A DNA stretch of 54,692 bases from NCBI RefSeq assembly GCF_000425625.1, contig NZ_KE384412.1:1-54692 (forward strand), in the 5' to 3' direction. Made by a program: the position numbers and the translations under genes. The notes under the pieces were generated by a model, which did not search any database, was not told where the DNA came from, and saw only the letters and a program-made list of their open reading frames with translations. Positions 42,060-51,141 of the stretch are shown here, piece after piece (the stretch's first letter is position 1; the number at the start of each line of letters is the position of its first letter). This DNA comes from Stutzerimonas azotifigens DSM 17556. GTDB taxonomy: Bacteria > Pseudomonadota > Gammaproteobacteria > Pseudomonadales > Pseudomonadaceae.

Positions 42060-42605
42060 GTGCGCTCGAAGAATGCCCTGGCCCTGGCCGTACTGCTCGC
42101 CCTCGGCGGCTGTGCCAGCCCTTCCTGCGACACGCCCTGGAGCGACTCGCCCTGCCGCGAACAGCACCTGCTTTACCAGAACGACCTGATCCAGGCCAAG
42201 ATCCTGATCTCCGCCGCCGACGAGGAGGGTTACGAACTGGCCCATGCCCTGCTCAAGCGCGCCGAGTCGCATGACGAGCTGGGCGAGGTGGATTTCTACC
42301 GGGCCGTGCTGATGATCCGCGAAGGCCCGCAGCCACACGACGTGATCGCACAGCTGGAACGGGCGGCCAACAAGGGTCATCCGCACGCCATCGCGTTGCT
42401 CTACAGGATCTATGACGAGCCCTACCTGCTGCCCACCCGCGATCCGGAGCGGGCGGCCCGCTATCGCGACGCCTATGCCGCGCTGGACGTGGCCCAGAGT
42501 GGCTATCCGTCGTTCGACAAGGCGGTCGAAGTGGTCGGCCTGCTGATCGAGCCGCCGCCGCGCGGCGAGGAAGCCCGGGCCCAGGCCGCGCTCGACGGCT
42601 CCTGA
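42060..42605 (+). CDS. Putative lipoprotein with Sel1-like helices
   Basis: A 181-residue lipoprotein from a GTG start with AAGGAG 6 nt upstream. The N-terminus RSKNALALAVLLALGGCASP has a lipobox LALGGC (cysteine at about 18), directing outer- or inner-membrane anchoring. The mature part is helical with alternating hairpins (YELAHALLKRAESHDELGEV, AANKGHPHAIALLYRIYDEP), resembling Sel1/TPR-type repeats. Its function is unknown; it is divergent from the PQQ dehydrogenase. Confidence 0.8.
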   Translation: MRSKNALALAVLLALGGCASPSCDTPWSDSPCREQHLLYQNDLIQAKILISAADEEGYELAHALLKRAESHDELGEVDFYRAVLMIREGPQPHDVIAQLERAANKGHPHAIALLYRIYDEPYLLPTRDPERAARYRDAYAALDVAQSGYPSFDKAVEVVGLLIEPPPRGEEARAQAALDGS

Positions 42606-42620
42606 GCCGCCCGCCCCGCT

Positions 42621-42809
42621 TCAGCGCAGCGGGGTCTGGAACTCGTCCGGCCGCTTCTCGCTGTCGGCCACTGCCTGGGCCTCGCTCTGCGAGGCATAGG
42701 GTCCGGCGACCACTTTGCCGTCCAGCTCGACCACCCAGCAGACTTCCCATGCCGGGCGCCAGGCGTCCGGGATTTCATCGCCTCTCAGTTGTCGGGTCTG
42801 TGGCTTCAT
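42621..42809 (-). CDS. Small conserved hypothetical protein
   Basis: A 62-residue soluble protein (MKPQTRQLRGDEIPDAWRPA...) with a short aromatic-rich strand WEVCWVVELDGKVVAGPY and a hydrophilic end. GAGGAGG precedes the start at 42809. It resembles no family I recognise; the conserved start signal and clean frame favour it over the shadow ORFs. The extension to an upstream ATG is not supported. Confidence 0.6.
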   Translation of the reverse strand: MKPQTRQLRGDEIPDAWRPAWEVCWVVELDGKVVAGPYASQSEAQAVADSEKRPDEFQTPLR

Positions 42810-42960
42810 CGCGTCCTCCTCGGTTGTCCCGATGCCTGCGTCCGCGAGCGGACTCAAACAGCAGACCACGCGCGGCCCGGTTTGCTCGACGCGCACGACC
42901 AGCCGAACCCCTGACGCCGCTTCGACTCTCTAGATCGACTGTGGAGAAAACGAGGTGGCC

Positions 42961-43836
42961 ATGCCCCGCCCGCCGATTGCCCGCTATCGATCGCTGCTCT
43001 GCCTGCTGACCACCGCCCTGCTGCTGGCCGCCTGCACCCGCGTGGGCCTGGTCTACCGCAACCTGGACACCCTGATCCCTTGGTCGGTCGACGACTATGT
43101 GGACATGAGCCGCGACCAGGAAAGCGACTTCCGCGGCTACCTGCGCGATCACCTGGCCTGGCACTGCAGCACCCAGCTGCCCCGCTACCTCGAGTGGCTG
43201 GACCGCCTCGAGCACGACCCGGTCACCCACGAAAACCTGCGGGCGCGCTACCTCGAGGCGCGCGAGGCGCTGGGCGTGATCGCCCGCGAAGTCACCCCGA
43301 CCACCGTCGACCTGCTGGGCCGGCTGGACGACGAGCAGGCCCGCAGGCTGCTGGCCAAGCTCGACGAGGACCACCGCAAGCGCCTCGACGAGTACCTCGA
43401 CCCGCCGCTCGACGAGCAGATCGAAAAGCGCGCCGAACGGGTGGAGAAACGCCTGGCCGACTGGCTCGGCCGCCTCAACGATGCCCAGCGCGCGCGTATC
43501 CGCCAGTGGGCACAGGCACTCGGCGACCACAACAGCCGCTGGCTGGCCAGCCGCGCGCTCTGGCAGCAGGCGTTCAAGGAAGCCATCGAGCAGCGCCACG
43601 CGCCGGACTTTCCCGCCCGCATCGAGCGCCTGCTGCAGGACCGCGAGGCCTTCTGGGCGCCGGACTACCGCGAGGCCTTCCACCGCAACGAGACCGCCGG
43701 CATCGATCTCGCGGTCGACGTCTACGCGCTGGCCGACGAGCGCCAGCGCCGTCACCTGGCGGGCAGGATCGACGCCATCCGCCGCGACCTTTCGGGGCTC
43801 GAATGCCTGCAGAAGTCCGCCGCGCGACCGCGCTGA
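42961..43836 (+). CDS. DUF6279-like lipoprotein
   Basis: A 291-residue helical lipoprotein. The signal (MPRPPIARYRSLLCLLTTALLLAACT) carries the lipobox LLAAC; the remainder is long charged helices (RDQESDFRGYLRDHLAWHCSTQLP, LDEDHRKRLDEYLDPPLDEQIEKRAERVEKRLADWLG). This matches a widespread proteobacterial lipoprotein family of unknown role, annotated DUF6279 in my recollection. The ATG at 42961 with GAGG 5 nt before it is preferred to an upstream GTG. It is monocistronic. Confidence 0.8.
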   Translation: MPRPPIARYRSLLCLLTTALLLAACTRVGLVYRNLDTLIPWSVDDYVDMSRDQESDFRGYLRDHLAWHCSTQLPRYLEWLDRLEHDPVTHENLRARYLEAREALGVIAREVTPTTVDLLGRLDDEQARRLLAKLDEDHRKRLDEYLDPPLDEQIEKRAERVEKRLADWLGRLNDAQRARIRQWAQALGDHNSRWLASRALWQQAFKEAIEQRHAPDFPARIERLLQDREAFWAPDYREAFHRNETAGIDLAVDVYALADERQRRHLAGRIDAIRRDLSGLECLQKSAARPR

Positions 43837-43945
43837 AACGCGGGCGCGAAGGCCCCGCCGTGACTGCAACCCGTCGGCCGGATGAATCGCAGCCGGCCGG
43901 CGGCGGTCTCTAGTGAACCCACCAAGCTTCGATCGGAGGCGCCGC

Positions 43946-44254
43946 ATGACCCCCACACCGCCCGGACTGGATACCGCGATGAAACTAGTGTCCGAAGCGT
44001 TCGTGCCGCTCGGCTGCGTCACCGGCGCCAACCCCGACGGCGAGAGCTTCGGCTTCTCGGTGGTCGACGGCGACGGCGACACGCTGCTCAGCGTGGCCCA
44101 GGTGTCGCCGGAAGACTATGCCGACGACACCCGCCTGGCGGCGGTGATCGGCCAGGCGCGGCGGGACCTCGAGGAGCGCGGCTGCCGGCTGGAACCCTGG
44201 TCGCCGGCGCTGCGCGACGACACCGGCATCCCGGAAACCACACCGAACTACTGA
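43946..44254 (+). CDS. Hypothetical protein
   Basis: A 102-residue acidic soluble protein (MTPTPPGLDTAMKLVSEAFV...) with a mixed strand/helix pattern (FGFSVVDGDGDTLLSVAQVS, LAAVIGQARRDLEERGCRLE). CGGAGG lies 6 nt upstream. No family recognised. It is in the same orientation 129 bp upstream of egtB and could share its transcript. Confidence 0.6.
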   Translation: MTPTPPGLDTAMKLVSEAFVPLGCVTGANPDGESFGFSVVDGDGDTLLSVAQVSPEDYADDTRLAAVIGQARRDLEERGCRLEPWSPALRDDTGIPETTPNY

Positions 44255-44383
44255 GCGGGGGATGCACGGGGACGATGCGGCACTGCGGGTTCGTCCCTTG
44301 CCGCCCGTGCAGGACGCCCGAACCGCATCGGCCGGACACGACCGTCCGCCGCTTCGATGGATCCGATGAAAGGGAGAACGCCC

Positions 44384-45676
44384 ATGAGTCAACCGGCCTA
44401 CCGGCCCAGGATGCAGCCGGCACTGGACCAGCTCGAGCACCTGCTCGCCTGCTACCGCCAGGTGCGCGCCACCAGCGAGGCGCTCTGCGCCCCGCTCAGC
44501 GCCGAGGACCACGTGGTCCAGAGCATGCCCGACGTCAGCCCGCCGAAGTGGCACCTGGCGCACGTCAGCTGGTTCTTCGAGGCATTCCTGCTCAGGCCCT
44601 ACCTGAACGGCTACCGGCCGCTCGACGAAGCCTACGACCACCTGTTCAATTCCTATTACGAAACCCACGGCACGCCGTTCCCGCGGGCCCGCCGCGGGTT
44701 GATCTCGCGCCCCGGCACCCTTGAGGTCTACCAGTTCCGCGCACACGTCGACGAGGCCATGGAGCAGTTGCTGTCGCGGCCGCCGGTCGAGCACGCCGGC
44801 GAGATCGTCCGCCGCGTCGAGCTGGGCCTGCAGCACGAGCAGCAGCACCAGGAACTGCTGCTGATGGACATCAAGCACATCCTCGCGCAGAACCCGCTGC
44901 ACCCGGTCTACCGCGACGACCTGAGCCCGCCGCCGCTCGGGCACGAGCACCTGCGCTGGCTGGGCTACGCCGGCGGCATCTACAACATCGGCCACGGTGG
45001 CGAGGGCTTCGCCTTCGACTGCGAGCGGCCGCGCCACCGCGAGTTCGTCGAGCCGTTCCAGCTGGCCAGCCGCCCGGCCACCAACGGCGAGTACCTGTCC
45101 TTCATCGCCGACGGCGGCTACGCCCGCTCCGACCTGTGGCTGTCCGACGGCTGGGCGCAGGTCATCCAGGGCGGCTGGCACGCCCCGCTGTACTGGCAGC
45201 GGCGCGACGACGCCTGGCACGAGATGACGCTCGGCGGGCTCCGTCCGCTGGACCTGGACGCCCCGGTCTGCCACCTCAGCTTCTACGAGGCCGACGCCTA
45301 CGCCCGCTGGTCCGGCGCGCGGCTGCCGACCGAGGCCGAGTGGGAAGTGGCCGCCAACGGCCTGGCGGTGCGCGGCAACTTCCTCGAGAGCGACCACCTG
45401 CAGCCGGTCGCCGCCGAACCCGAGGGCGAGGGCCCGCTGCAGCTGTTCGGCGACGTCTGGGAATGGACCGGCAGCGCCTACCGCCCGTATCCCGGCTTCC
45501 GGCCGCTGGAGGGTACGCTCGGCGAATACAACGGCAAGTTCATGTCCGGGCAGATGGTGCTGCGCGGCGGCTGTTGCGCCACCCCCGAGTCGCACATCCG
45601 CAGCAGCTACCGCAACTTCTTCCAGCCGGCCATGCGCTGGCAGTTCGCCGGCGTGCGCCTGGCACGGGAGGCCTGA
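44384..45676 (+). CDS. egtB: Ergothioneine biosynthesis protein EgtB (non-heme iron sulfoxide synthase)
   Basis: A 430-residue EgtB. The DinB-like N-terminal half carries the iron ligands: WHLAH (56-60) and HEQQH (151-155). The C-terminal formylglycine-generating-enzyme-like half has WLGYAGGIYNIGHGG, LPTEAEWEVAANGL, VWEWTGSAYRPYPGF and RSSYRNFFQP. EgtB joins hercynine to a thiol compound in ergothioneine synthesis; the thiol (gamma-glutamylcysteine or cysteine) cannot be told from sequence. The start at 44384 follows an AAAGGGA; 1 bp separates it from egtD. SenA (selenoneine) is a homologue, but the adjacent egtD favours EgtB. Confidence 0.93.
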   Translation: MSQPAYRPRMQPALDQLEHLLACYRQVRATSEALCAPLSAEDHVVQSMPDVSPPKWHLAHVSWFFEAFLLRPYLNGYRPLDEAYDHLFNSYYETHGTPFPRARRGLISRPGTLEVYQFRAHVDEAMEQLLSRPPVEHAGEIVRRVELGLQHEQQHQELLLMDIKHILAQNPLHPVYRDDLSPPPLGHEHLRWLGYAGGIYNIGHGGEGFAFDCERPRHREFVEPFQLASRPATNGEYLSFIADGGYARSDLWLSDGWAQVIQGGWHAPLYWQRRDDAWHEMTLGGLRPLDLDAPVCHLSFYEADAYARWSGARLPTEAEWEVAANGLAVRGNFLESDHLQPVAAEPEGEGPLQLFGDVWEWTGSAYRPYPGFRPLEGTLGEYNGKFMSGQMVLRGGCCATPESHIRSSYRNFFQPAMRWQFAGVRLAREA

Positions 45677-45677
45677 G

Positions 45678-46649
45678 ATGGCGACCAGCGTGCGTTTCCA
45701 CGACGACCTGCAGCCGGCCGGGCCGTCCCTGCGTGACGCCGCGCTCGCCGGCCTGGCGGCGACGCCCAAGGCGATTGCGCCGAAGTTCTTCTACGATCGC
45801 CGCGGTTCGGAACTGTTCGAGCGTATCTGCCAGCAGCCGGAGTACTACCTGACGCGCACCGAGGAGGCGATCCTCGCCGCCGCCGCCAACGACCTCGCCG
45901 GCCGGGTCGGCCAGGGCGGCGAACTGGTCGAGCTCGGCAGCGGCGCCAGTCGCAAGGTACGTCTGCTGCTCGACGCGCTGCGCCCGGCGCGCTACCTGGC
46001 GATCGACCTGTCCACCGACTTCCTGCTGTCGAGCACCCAGCGCCTGGCCGCGGACTATCCCTGGCTGGAGGTCTCGGCGGCCTGCCTGGACTACAGCCAA
46101 GGCCTGCGCCTGCCGGGCGAGTTCACGCTGACGCGCCCGCTGCTGTTCTTCCCCGGTTCGAGCATCGGCAACTTCGCCCCTGAACAGGCGCTGGCGTTTC
46201 TGCAGCACCTGCACGCCCTGCTGCCGGCCGGCGGCGCGCTGCTGGTCGGGGTCGACCTGCCGAAGGACAAGGCCGTGCTGGAGGCGGCCTACAACGACGC
46301 GGCGCAGGTGACCAAGGCCTTCAACCTGAACCTGCTCGAGCGTCTGCGCGAAACGCTGGCCTGCGACATCGATCCGTCGCGCTTCGAGCACCGGGCCTTC
46401 TTCGACGAAGCCGAATCCTGCATCGAGATGCACCTGGTCAGCCGCGAGCCGCAGGAAGTGACGCTCGAAGGCCGGACGTTCCGCTTCGAGGCCGGCGAAA
46501 GCCTGCTCACCGAACGCTCGTACAAGTACAGCGTCGAGGGCTTCACCGCGCTCGGCCGCCGGGCCGGCTTCGTCCCGGCGGCGGTCTGGACCGACCCGCA
46601 GCGGCTGTTCAGCGTCCATCTGCTGCGGCGGGAGGCGCCCGGGGCTTGA
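45678..46649 (+). CDS. egtD: L-histidine N(alpha)-methyltransferase EgtD
   Basis: A 323-residue SAM-dependent methyltransferase that trimethylates histidine to hercynine, the first ergothioneine step. It has the EgtD-type start (IAPKFFYDRRGSELFERICQQPEYYLTRTE), SAM motif ELGSGASRK (85-93), YLAIDLSTDFL and the substrate-binding GSSIGNF region with a C-terminal ERSYKYS. It starts 1 bp after egtB and its stop overlaps the TTG start of the protease, so the three genes form an operon. No egtE-type lyase is in the window. Confidence 0.95.
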   Translation: MATSVRFHDDLQPAGPSLRDAALAGLAATPKAIAPKFFYDRRGSELFERICQQPEYYLTRTEEAILAAAANDLAGRVGQGGELVELGSGASRKVRLLLDALRPARYLAIDLSTDFLLSSTQRLAADYPWLEVSAACLDYSQGLRLPGEFTLTRPLLFFPGSSIGNFAPEQALAFLQHLHALLPAGGALLVGVDLPKDKAVLEAAYNDAAQVTKAFNLNLLERLRETLACDIDPSRFEHRAFFDEAESCIEMHLVSREPQEVTLEGRTFRFEAGESLLTERSYKYSVEGFTALGRRAGFVPAAVWTDPQRLFSVHLLRREAPGA

Positions 46650-48397
46650 TCGACCACAACCTCCTGCGCGCCGCCCTGCTCTGCTGCCTGTCCGCCTCGC
46701 CATTGGCGTCGATGGCGGCGCCCGAGCCACGCATCGCCGGGCTGGTGCGTTGCGGCGACCTGCTGGCCCGCGAACCGGTGCAGTTCTGCCTGACCGCGCG
46801 CGGCCTGTCCGACGCGCCCCTGCAAGTGTTCGTCGGCGACCAGCCGGTGGCCGACACGCGCATCCGGCGCGACGGCGAGCGCCTGCGCATCGACTTCGGT
46901 CGCGACGACCGCCGCGGCGCGCCGCTTTGGCTGGAACAGGACGGCCGGCGCAGCAACCCGGTCTGGCTCACCGCCGGCGACGCCCACGTGCTGGCGGCCG
47001 GGCCCGAAGGCATCGCCCGCAATGACGACGGCATCGAGACCTACCGCAACCTGGTCGGCGTGGTCATCGAGGAGCGCTACGACGGCCTCGAGGAAGCCCG
47101 CAACCTGGCGCGCGAGTACGGTGCCGAGGTGGTCGGGGCGATCCCCCCGCTGAATACCTACCAGCTGCGCCTGCCGGCGCGCGACCTGATCGAGCGCGAC
47201 GCGCTGGTGCTGCGTATCGGCAACGAGGTCACGGTCGATGCCGTGGTGGTCGAGGATTCGTCCGCCGAGCCGGCCGAAGGCGGCGAGCGGCCGCACGCGC
47301 CGCAGGAGGGCGAGTGGGCCGCCAACCGCTTTCTCGACGCCGTGGCCTACTACCGCCACCGCATTCCCGCCCAGCGTGACCCGGTGCCCACCGAGCCGGT
47401 GCGCATCGGCCTGATCGAACGCGACCTGGATTTCGACCTGCCGGCCTTCCGCCGCTACCTCGGGCCCTGCGAACGCGCCCGCGACCACGGCTGCCTGTAT
47501 GCGCGCGACGCCGCCGAGCCGGACAGCCACGGCACCCTGGTGGCCGGCATCCTGATGGCCGACGACCGCTCGACGCCGGGTTTTCTCGCCGCGCTGAAAC
47601 CGGCCGGCGCCGGCTTCGAGGTGATCGTCGACCGCAACTCGGACGCCGGCATCACCGCCAACGTCGCCGCCTCGGTCAACCTGGTGGAGGATGGCGTGCG
47701 CATCCTCAACTGGAGCTGGGGCATCCACCGGGTCGGCATGCGCGACGTCGAGGGCGATCCGGTGGATTCGCTGATCCGCTCCGGCGTGGCCATGAGCGGC
47801 TACGAGGAACTGCTGGAGGAATTCTTTCTCTGGCTGCGCCGCGAGCATCCGCAGGTGCTGGTGGTCAACTCGGCGGGCAACGGCTCGACCTTTTCCAGCG
47901 CCGACGACTACCGCCTGCCCTCCTCGTTCGTCACCGAGCAGCTGCTGGTGGTCGGTGGCCACGAGCGCAGCGAACGACACGACCTGCCGGTGGACCACCC
48001 GGACTACAGCGTGCGGCGCCGCTCGTCGAACCTCGATACCCGCGTCGACATCGCCGCCGCGGCCTGCCTGCATGCCTGGACGCCGACCGGCGAGCCGGGC
48101 GCGCCGCACTGCGGCACCTCCTACGCCACGCCGATGGTCGCCGGCGTGGTGGCGGCCATGGCCTCGATCAACCCCTCCCTGAGCCCCGAGCAACTGCGCG
48201 AACTGTTGCGTCGCAGCGCGCTGACCATCGGCCGTGATTCGGATTTCGAGGCCGCCGACGCCGATGACCTGACCGCGCCGATCCTGCCGTCGGAGCGTGG
48301 CTACCAGCTCGACGACCGCGACGTCGGCCGCTCGGCGCGGCTGGACATGCGCCAGGCGCTGGAACTGACGGTGCGCAGCCGCGACCGCGCACGCTGA
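46646..48397 (+). CDS. Subtilisin-like (S8) serine protease, secreted
   Basis: 583 residues from a TTG start overlapping the egtD stop (TTGA), with a GGGAGG about 10 nt upstream. A signal peptide (LLRAALLCCLSASPLASMAAP, ~6-25) precedes a ~220-residue propeptide-like region and a peptidase S8 domain (~250-510). Candidate triad: Asp260 in GLIERD, His295 in DSHGTLVAG and Ser492 in CGTSYATPMVAG; NSAGNG at 408-413 gives the oxyanion Asn. It would act in the periplasm or outside the cell. The domain is longer than, and only loosely like, classical subtilisins. Its co-translation with the ergothioneine genes is unusual. Confidence 0.85.
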   Translation: MIDHNLLRAALLCCLSASPLASMAAPEPRIAGLVRCGDLLAREPVQFCLTARGLSDAPLQVFVGDQPVADTRIRRDGERLRIDFGRDDRRGAPLWLEQDGRRSNPVWLTAGDAHVLAAGPEGIARNDDGIETYRNLVGVVIEERYDGLEEARNLAREYGAEVVGAIPPLNTYQLRLPARDLIERDALVLRIGNEVTVDAVVVEDSSAEPAEGGERPHAPQEGEWAANRFLDAVAYYRHRIPAQRDPVPTEPVRIGLIERDLDFDLPAFRRYLGPCERARDHGCLYARDAAEPDSHGTLVAGILMADDRSTPGFLAALKPAGAGFEVIVDRNSDAGITANVAASVNLVEDGVRILNWSWGIHRVGMRDVEGDPVDSLIRSGVAMSGYEELLEEFFLWLRREHPQVLVVNSAGNGSTFSSADDYRLPSSFVTEQLLVVGGHERSERHDLPVDHPDYSVRRRSSNLDTRVDIAAAACLHAWTPTGEPGAPHCGTSYATPMVAGVVAAMASINPSLSPEQLRELLRRSALTIGRDSDFEAADADDLTAPILPSERGYQLDDRDVGRSARLDMRQALELTVRSRDRAR

Positions 48398-48406
48398 TCC
48401 GGCCGG

Positions 48407-48787
48407 CTAGCGGCCCTCGGCCAGCGGGTCGAAGACTTCCGGCACCAGCACCGCCTCGCCCTTCTCGTCGAGCAACCGGCGCATGGACGCGCCGCCGGCA
48501 TCCTTGTCGAGCATGCCCAGCAGGCGGGCGCCGCGCTCGGTGAGCACGAAGTTCTCGCCAATGCCGCCGGCTTCCTCCGGGCGCGGCTGGATGAAGCCGC
48601 CGTTCAGCAGCAGATCTTCGTAGTCGGCCGCCTCGGCGCGCAGGTGGTCCATGTTCGGCAGCGGCTGGCCGGCGTCTTCCTGGGCCAGCGCGAAGGCTTC
48701 GGCGGCCAGGCGCGGCTTGAAATTCTCGTTGGCCGAATGCTGCACCTCGTGCAGCAGGTACTGGATCAGGTCCCAGTTGTAGCTCAT
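48407..48787 (-). CDS. DUF2513-like protein, hypothetical
   Basis: A 126-residue protein (MSYNWDLIQYLLHEVQHSAN...) with a helical winged-helix-like pattern: an N-terminal helix, a ADYEDLLLNGGFIQPRPEE wing-like turn and LTERGARLLGMLDKDAGGAS. This resembles the DUF2513 class of small helix-turn-helix proteins of unknown role; the match is by eye only. It converges with the protease gene. Confidence 0.68.
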   Translation of the reverse strand: MSYNWDLIQYLLHEVQHSANENFKPRLAAEAFALAQEDAGQPLPNMDHLRAEAADYEDLLLNGGFIQPRPEEAGGIGENFVLTERGARLLGMLDKDAGGASMRRLLDEKGEAVLVPEVFDPLAEGR

Positions 48788-48944
48788 GGCGTCCTCCGTC
48801 GAATGGTGCCCGGCGCCGCGACGGCAACCGTTACTGTTCCGACCGCCGGGCGGCGGACGCGGTTCGGGCCGCCCGGCGCCGGGGCTGAACTCAGGCCCGC
48901 CGGGCGCCGTCCACTGGGAAAGGCAGCGAGCGAGGAACACGCCC

Positions 48945-49265
48945 ATGAAAGCACTGCAAACGGTTATCGCCGGCGTCCTGGTCGCCATGAGCGCCGGCGC
49001 CTACGCCCAGGCGCCGACCAGCGCGAACGAGGACTGCACGACCGACGTGGTGGAGCGCAAGGCCCAGGAACTGGCCGACCGGGTGAGCGAAATCAGCAAG
49101 AGCGATCCCGACCGGGCGGCGAAGCTGAACGAGGAAATCCGGCAGATGAACGTCAAGCGCACCCAGCGGAGGCTGGGCAATGAATGCGAGGCCTACGACC
49201 AGCGCATCCGCGATCTCGAGCAGGCCGAGCAGCAGTCCGGCATGCCCAAGTCCGAGCAGCGCTGA
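48945..49265 (+). CDS. Small periplasmic helical protein, hypothetical
   Basis: A 106-residue secreted protein. The signal peptide is MKALQTVIAGVLVAMSAGAYAQA (about 1-23); the mature part is one or two charged helices (VERKAQELADRVSEISKSDP, AAKLNEEIRQMNVKRTQRRL) with two conserved-looking cysteines (NEDC, NEC). The start at 48945 has GAGGA upstream. No known family; it is monocistronic, converging with the helicase gene. Confidence 0.65.
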   Translation: MKALQTVIAGVLVAMSAGAYAQAPTSANEDCTTDVVERKAQELADRVSEISKSDPDRAAKLNEEIRQMNVKRTQRRLGNECEAYDQRIRDLEQAEQQSGMPKSEQR

Positions 49266-49271
49266 GCGCGC

Positions 49272-49292
49272 CCGGCCGAACGGCCGGAGCCT
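49272..49292. terminator. Weak terminator between convergent genes
   Basis: CCGGCC-GAAC-GGCCGG is a 6-bp GC stem followed by AGCCTTTC, between the stop of the small secreted protein and the stop of the helicase gene. Confidence 0.4.
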
Positions 49293-49293
49293 T

Positions 49294-50616
49294 TCATTCG
49301 GCTGCCGGCTTGCGCCGTCGCAGCGGCGCCAGGCCGTCCTGGCTGACCACCACGGTCGGCTCCGAGCGTTTCGGGGCCTTCGGTCGCGCAGCCTTGGCCT
49401 TCTTCTCGCCGGGTTTCCTGTCGGTCTTTTTCTTCTTGGCGCCGGCCGCCTTGCCGGACGCCTTGAGCTGCTTCGGCCCCTGGTAGCTGCCCTTTAGCCC
49501 CTTGATCACCCGCCGCTCGAAGTGCTGCTTGAGGTAGCGCTCGATGCTGGACATCAGGTTCCAGTCGTTGTGGGTGATCAGCGACACGGCCAGGCCCTCG
49601 CCGCCGGCACGGCCGGTGCGGCCGATGCGGTGCACGTATTCGTCGCCCGAGCGTGGCATGTCGAAGTTGATGACCAGGTCCAGCCCCTCGACGTCCAGCC
49701 CGCGCGCCGCCACGTCGGTGGCCACCAGCACCTTCACCCCACCCTGCCTGAGCCGCTCGATGGCCAGCTTGCGCTCCTTCTGGTCCTTCTCGCCGTGCAG
49801 CACGAACACCTTGCTGCCGCTGGCCACCAGGTGCCCGTAGAGGCGGTCGGCCTGGGCGCGGGTGTTGGTGAAGACGATCGCCTTCTCGTAGGTCTCGTTG
49901 GCCAGCAGCCAGTGCACCAGGCGTTCCTTGTGCGCCGGATCGTCGGCCGTGATGATCTGCTGGCGGACGTTCTCGTTCAGCTCGCTGACCCGGTTGAGCA
50001 TCAGGTGCTGCGGCTCGCGCAGGATGCGCATGCTCATCTCGCGCAGCCCGGCGCCGCCGGTGGTGGCGGAGAACAGCAGGGTCTGCTGGCGCCTGGCGCA
50101 GGCCTCGGTCAGGCGCATGACGTTCTCGGCGAAACCCATGTCGAGCATCCGGTCGGCCTCGTCGAGGATCAGGATCTCGACGTCGCCGAGCACCAGGTTG
50201 CCGGCGTCGAGGTGCTCGATCAGCCGTCCCGGCGTGCCGATCAGCACGTCCGGCACGCGCCGCAGCATGGCCGCCTGGACCTTGAAGTCCTCGCCGCCGG
50301 TGATCAGCCCGGCCTTGAGGAAGGTGAACTGGGCGAAGCGCTCGACTTCCTTGAGCGTCTGCTGGGCCAGTTCGCGGGTCGGCAGCAGGATCAGCGCGCG
50401 CACGTCGACCCGCGGCTGGGCGTCGCCGATCAGGCGGTTGAGCATGGGCAGCACGAAGGCGGCGGTCTTGCCGCTACCGGTCTGGGCGGTGACGCGCAGG
50501 TCGTGGCCTTCGAGCGCCGGGGGAATGGCCGCGGCCTGCACCGGCGTCGGGTCGGCGAACCCCAGTTCGGCGACGGCCTTGAGCAGGCGTTCGTGCAGCT
50601 TGAATTGGGCGAACAA
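49294..50616 (-). CDS. DEAD-box ATP-dependent RNA helicase
   Basis: A 440-residue DEAD-box helicase with Q motif region (GFADPTPVQAAAIPPALEG), motif I AQTGSGKT (44-51), DEAD box LDEADRMLDMGFAENV, SAT motif and motif VI HRIGRTGRAGG. A basic Lys/Arg-rich tail (residues 390-440) gives extra RNA binding. It resembles the RhlE/SrmB-type enzymes that remodel RNA in ribosome assembly or decay; which subgroup cannot be decided by eye. It is monocistronic. Confidence 0.93.
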   Translation of the reverse strand: MFAQFKLHERLLKAVAELGFADPTPVQAAAIPPALEGHDLRVTAQTGSGKTAAFVLPMLNRLIGDAQPRVDVRALILLPTRELAQQTLKEVERFAQFTFLKAGLITGGEDFKVQAAMLRRVPDVLIGTPGRLIEHLDAGNLVLGDVEILILDEADRMLDMGFAENVMRLTEACARRQQTLLFSATTGGAGLREMSMRILREPQHLMLNRVSELNENVRQQIITADDPAHKERLVHWLLANETYEKAIVFTNTRAQADRLYGHLVASGSKVFVLHGEKDQKERKLAIERLRQGGVKVLVATDVAARGLDVEGLDLVINFDMPRSGDEYVHRIGRTGRAGGEGLAVSLITHNDWNLMSSIERYLKQHFERRVIKGLKGSYQGPKQLKASGKAAGAKKKKTDRKPGEKKAKAARPKAPKRSEPTVVVSQDGLAPLRRRKPAAE

Positions 50617-50742
50617 GGCATCACCTCGGCAGGGCTGGAAAAAACGGGCGCATAGGTTACCCCGTCACGATAGGAAATAAAGCGGCCTATCGGGAGAAGT
50701 GGGAGCGCGGGTAAGCTTGCGCCTCCGCGGCACGGCCCTGCG

Positions 50743-51066
50743 CTAGGACTGCGGCTCGCAGGTGAGCTTCACGCGCAGGCGGATGATGTCGCGCTTGAAC
50801 TTCACCGTCATCGGAATGCGCTCGCCGGGCTGGATCTGCGCGCGGCGCGTGCGCGCCGGCTCGGGGCCGTTGCTGAACACCCCGGTGCAGGTCGCCGGGG
50901 TGGCGCCGTAGTTGTACAGCAGCAGGCCGGCCAGGTCGCGGTCGATGGTCTCGGTGGTGACACCGATCTCGCTGCCGTTGAGCGACTTGTCCACCTCCAC
51001 CGGATAGGTCGCGGCGAAGGCAGCGAGCGGCAGCATGGCAAGCAGGACGGAGCAGAGTTTCTTCAT
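50743..51066 (-). CDS. Small secreted hypothetical protein
   Basis: A 107-residue protein with a signal peptide (MKKLCSVLLAMLPLAAFA, about 1-18). The mature part is beta-rich (YPVEVDKSLNGSEIGVTTET, VKFKRDIIRLRVKLTCEPQS) with a two-cysteine pattern suggesting a disulfide. Homologues in pseudomonads are often mislabelled 3-phosphoglycerate kinase, to my recollection. It is divergent from the LysR gene by about 75 bp. Confidence 0.72.
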   Translation of the reverse strand: MKKLCSVLLAMLPLAAFAATYPVEVDKSLNGSEIGVTTETIDRDLAGLLLYNYGATPATCTGVFSNGPEPARTRRAQIQPGERIPMTVKFKRDIIRLRVKLTCEPQS

Positions 51067-51141
51067 GTGGACGGCGTCTCCTCGACAGAGCGGCGGCCAG
51101 CTTAACAGACCCGCATGCACGGCGAAGGCAGGCCCGCGACG

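Noticed and set aside
50743..51066. 3-phosphoglycerate kinase
   Set aside because: This label is used for homologues, but the 107-residue secreted beta-rich protein has no kinase motif.
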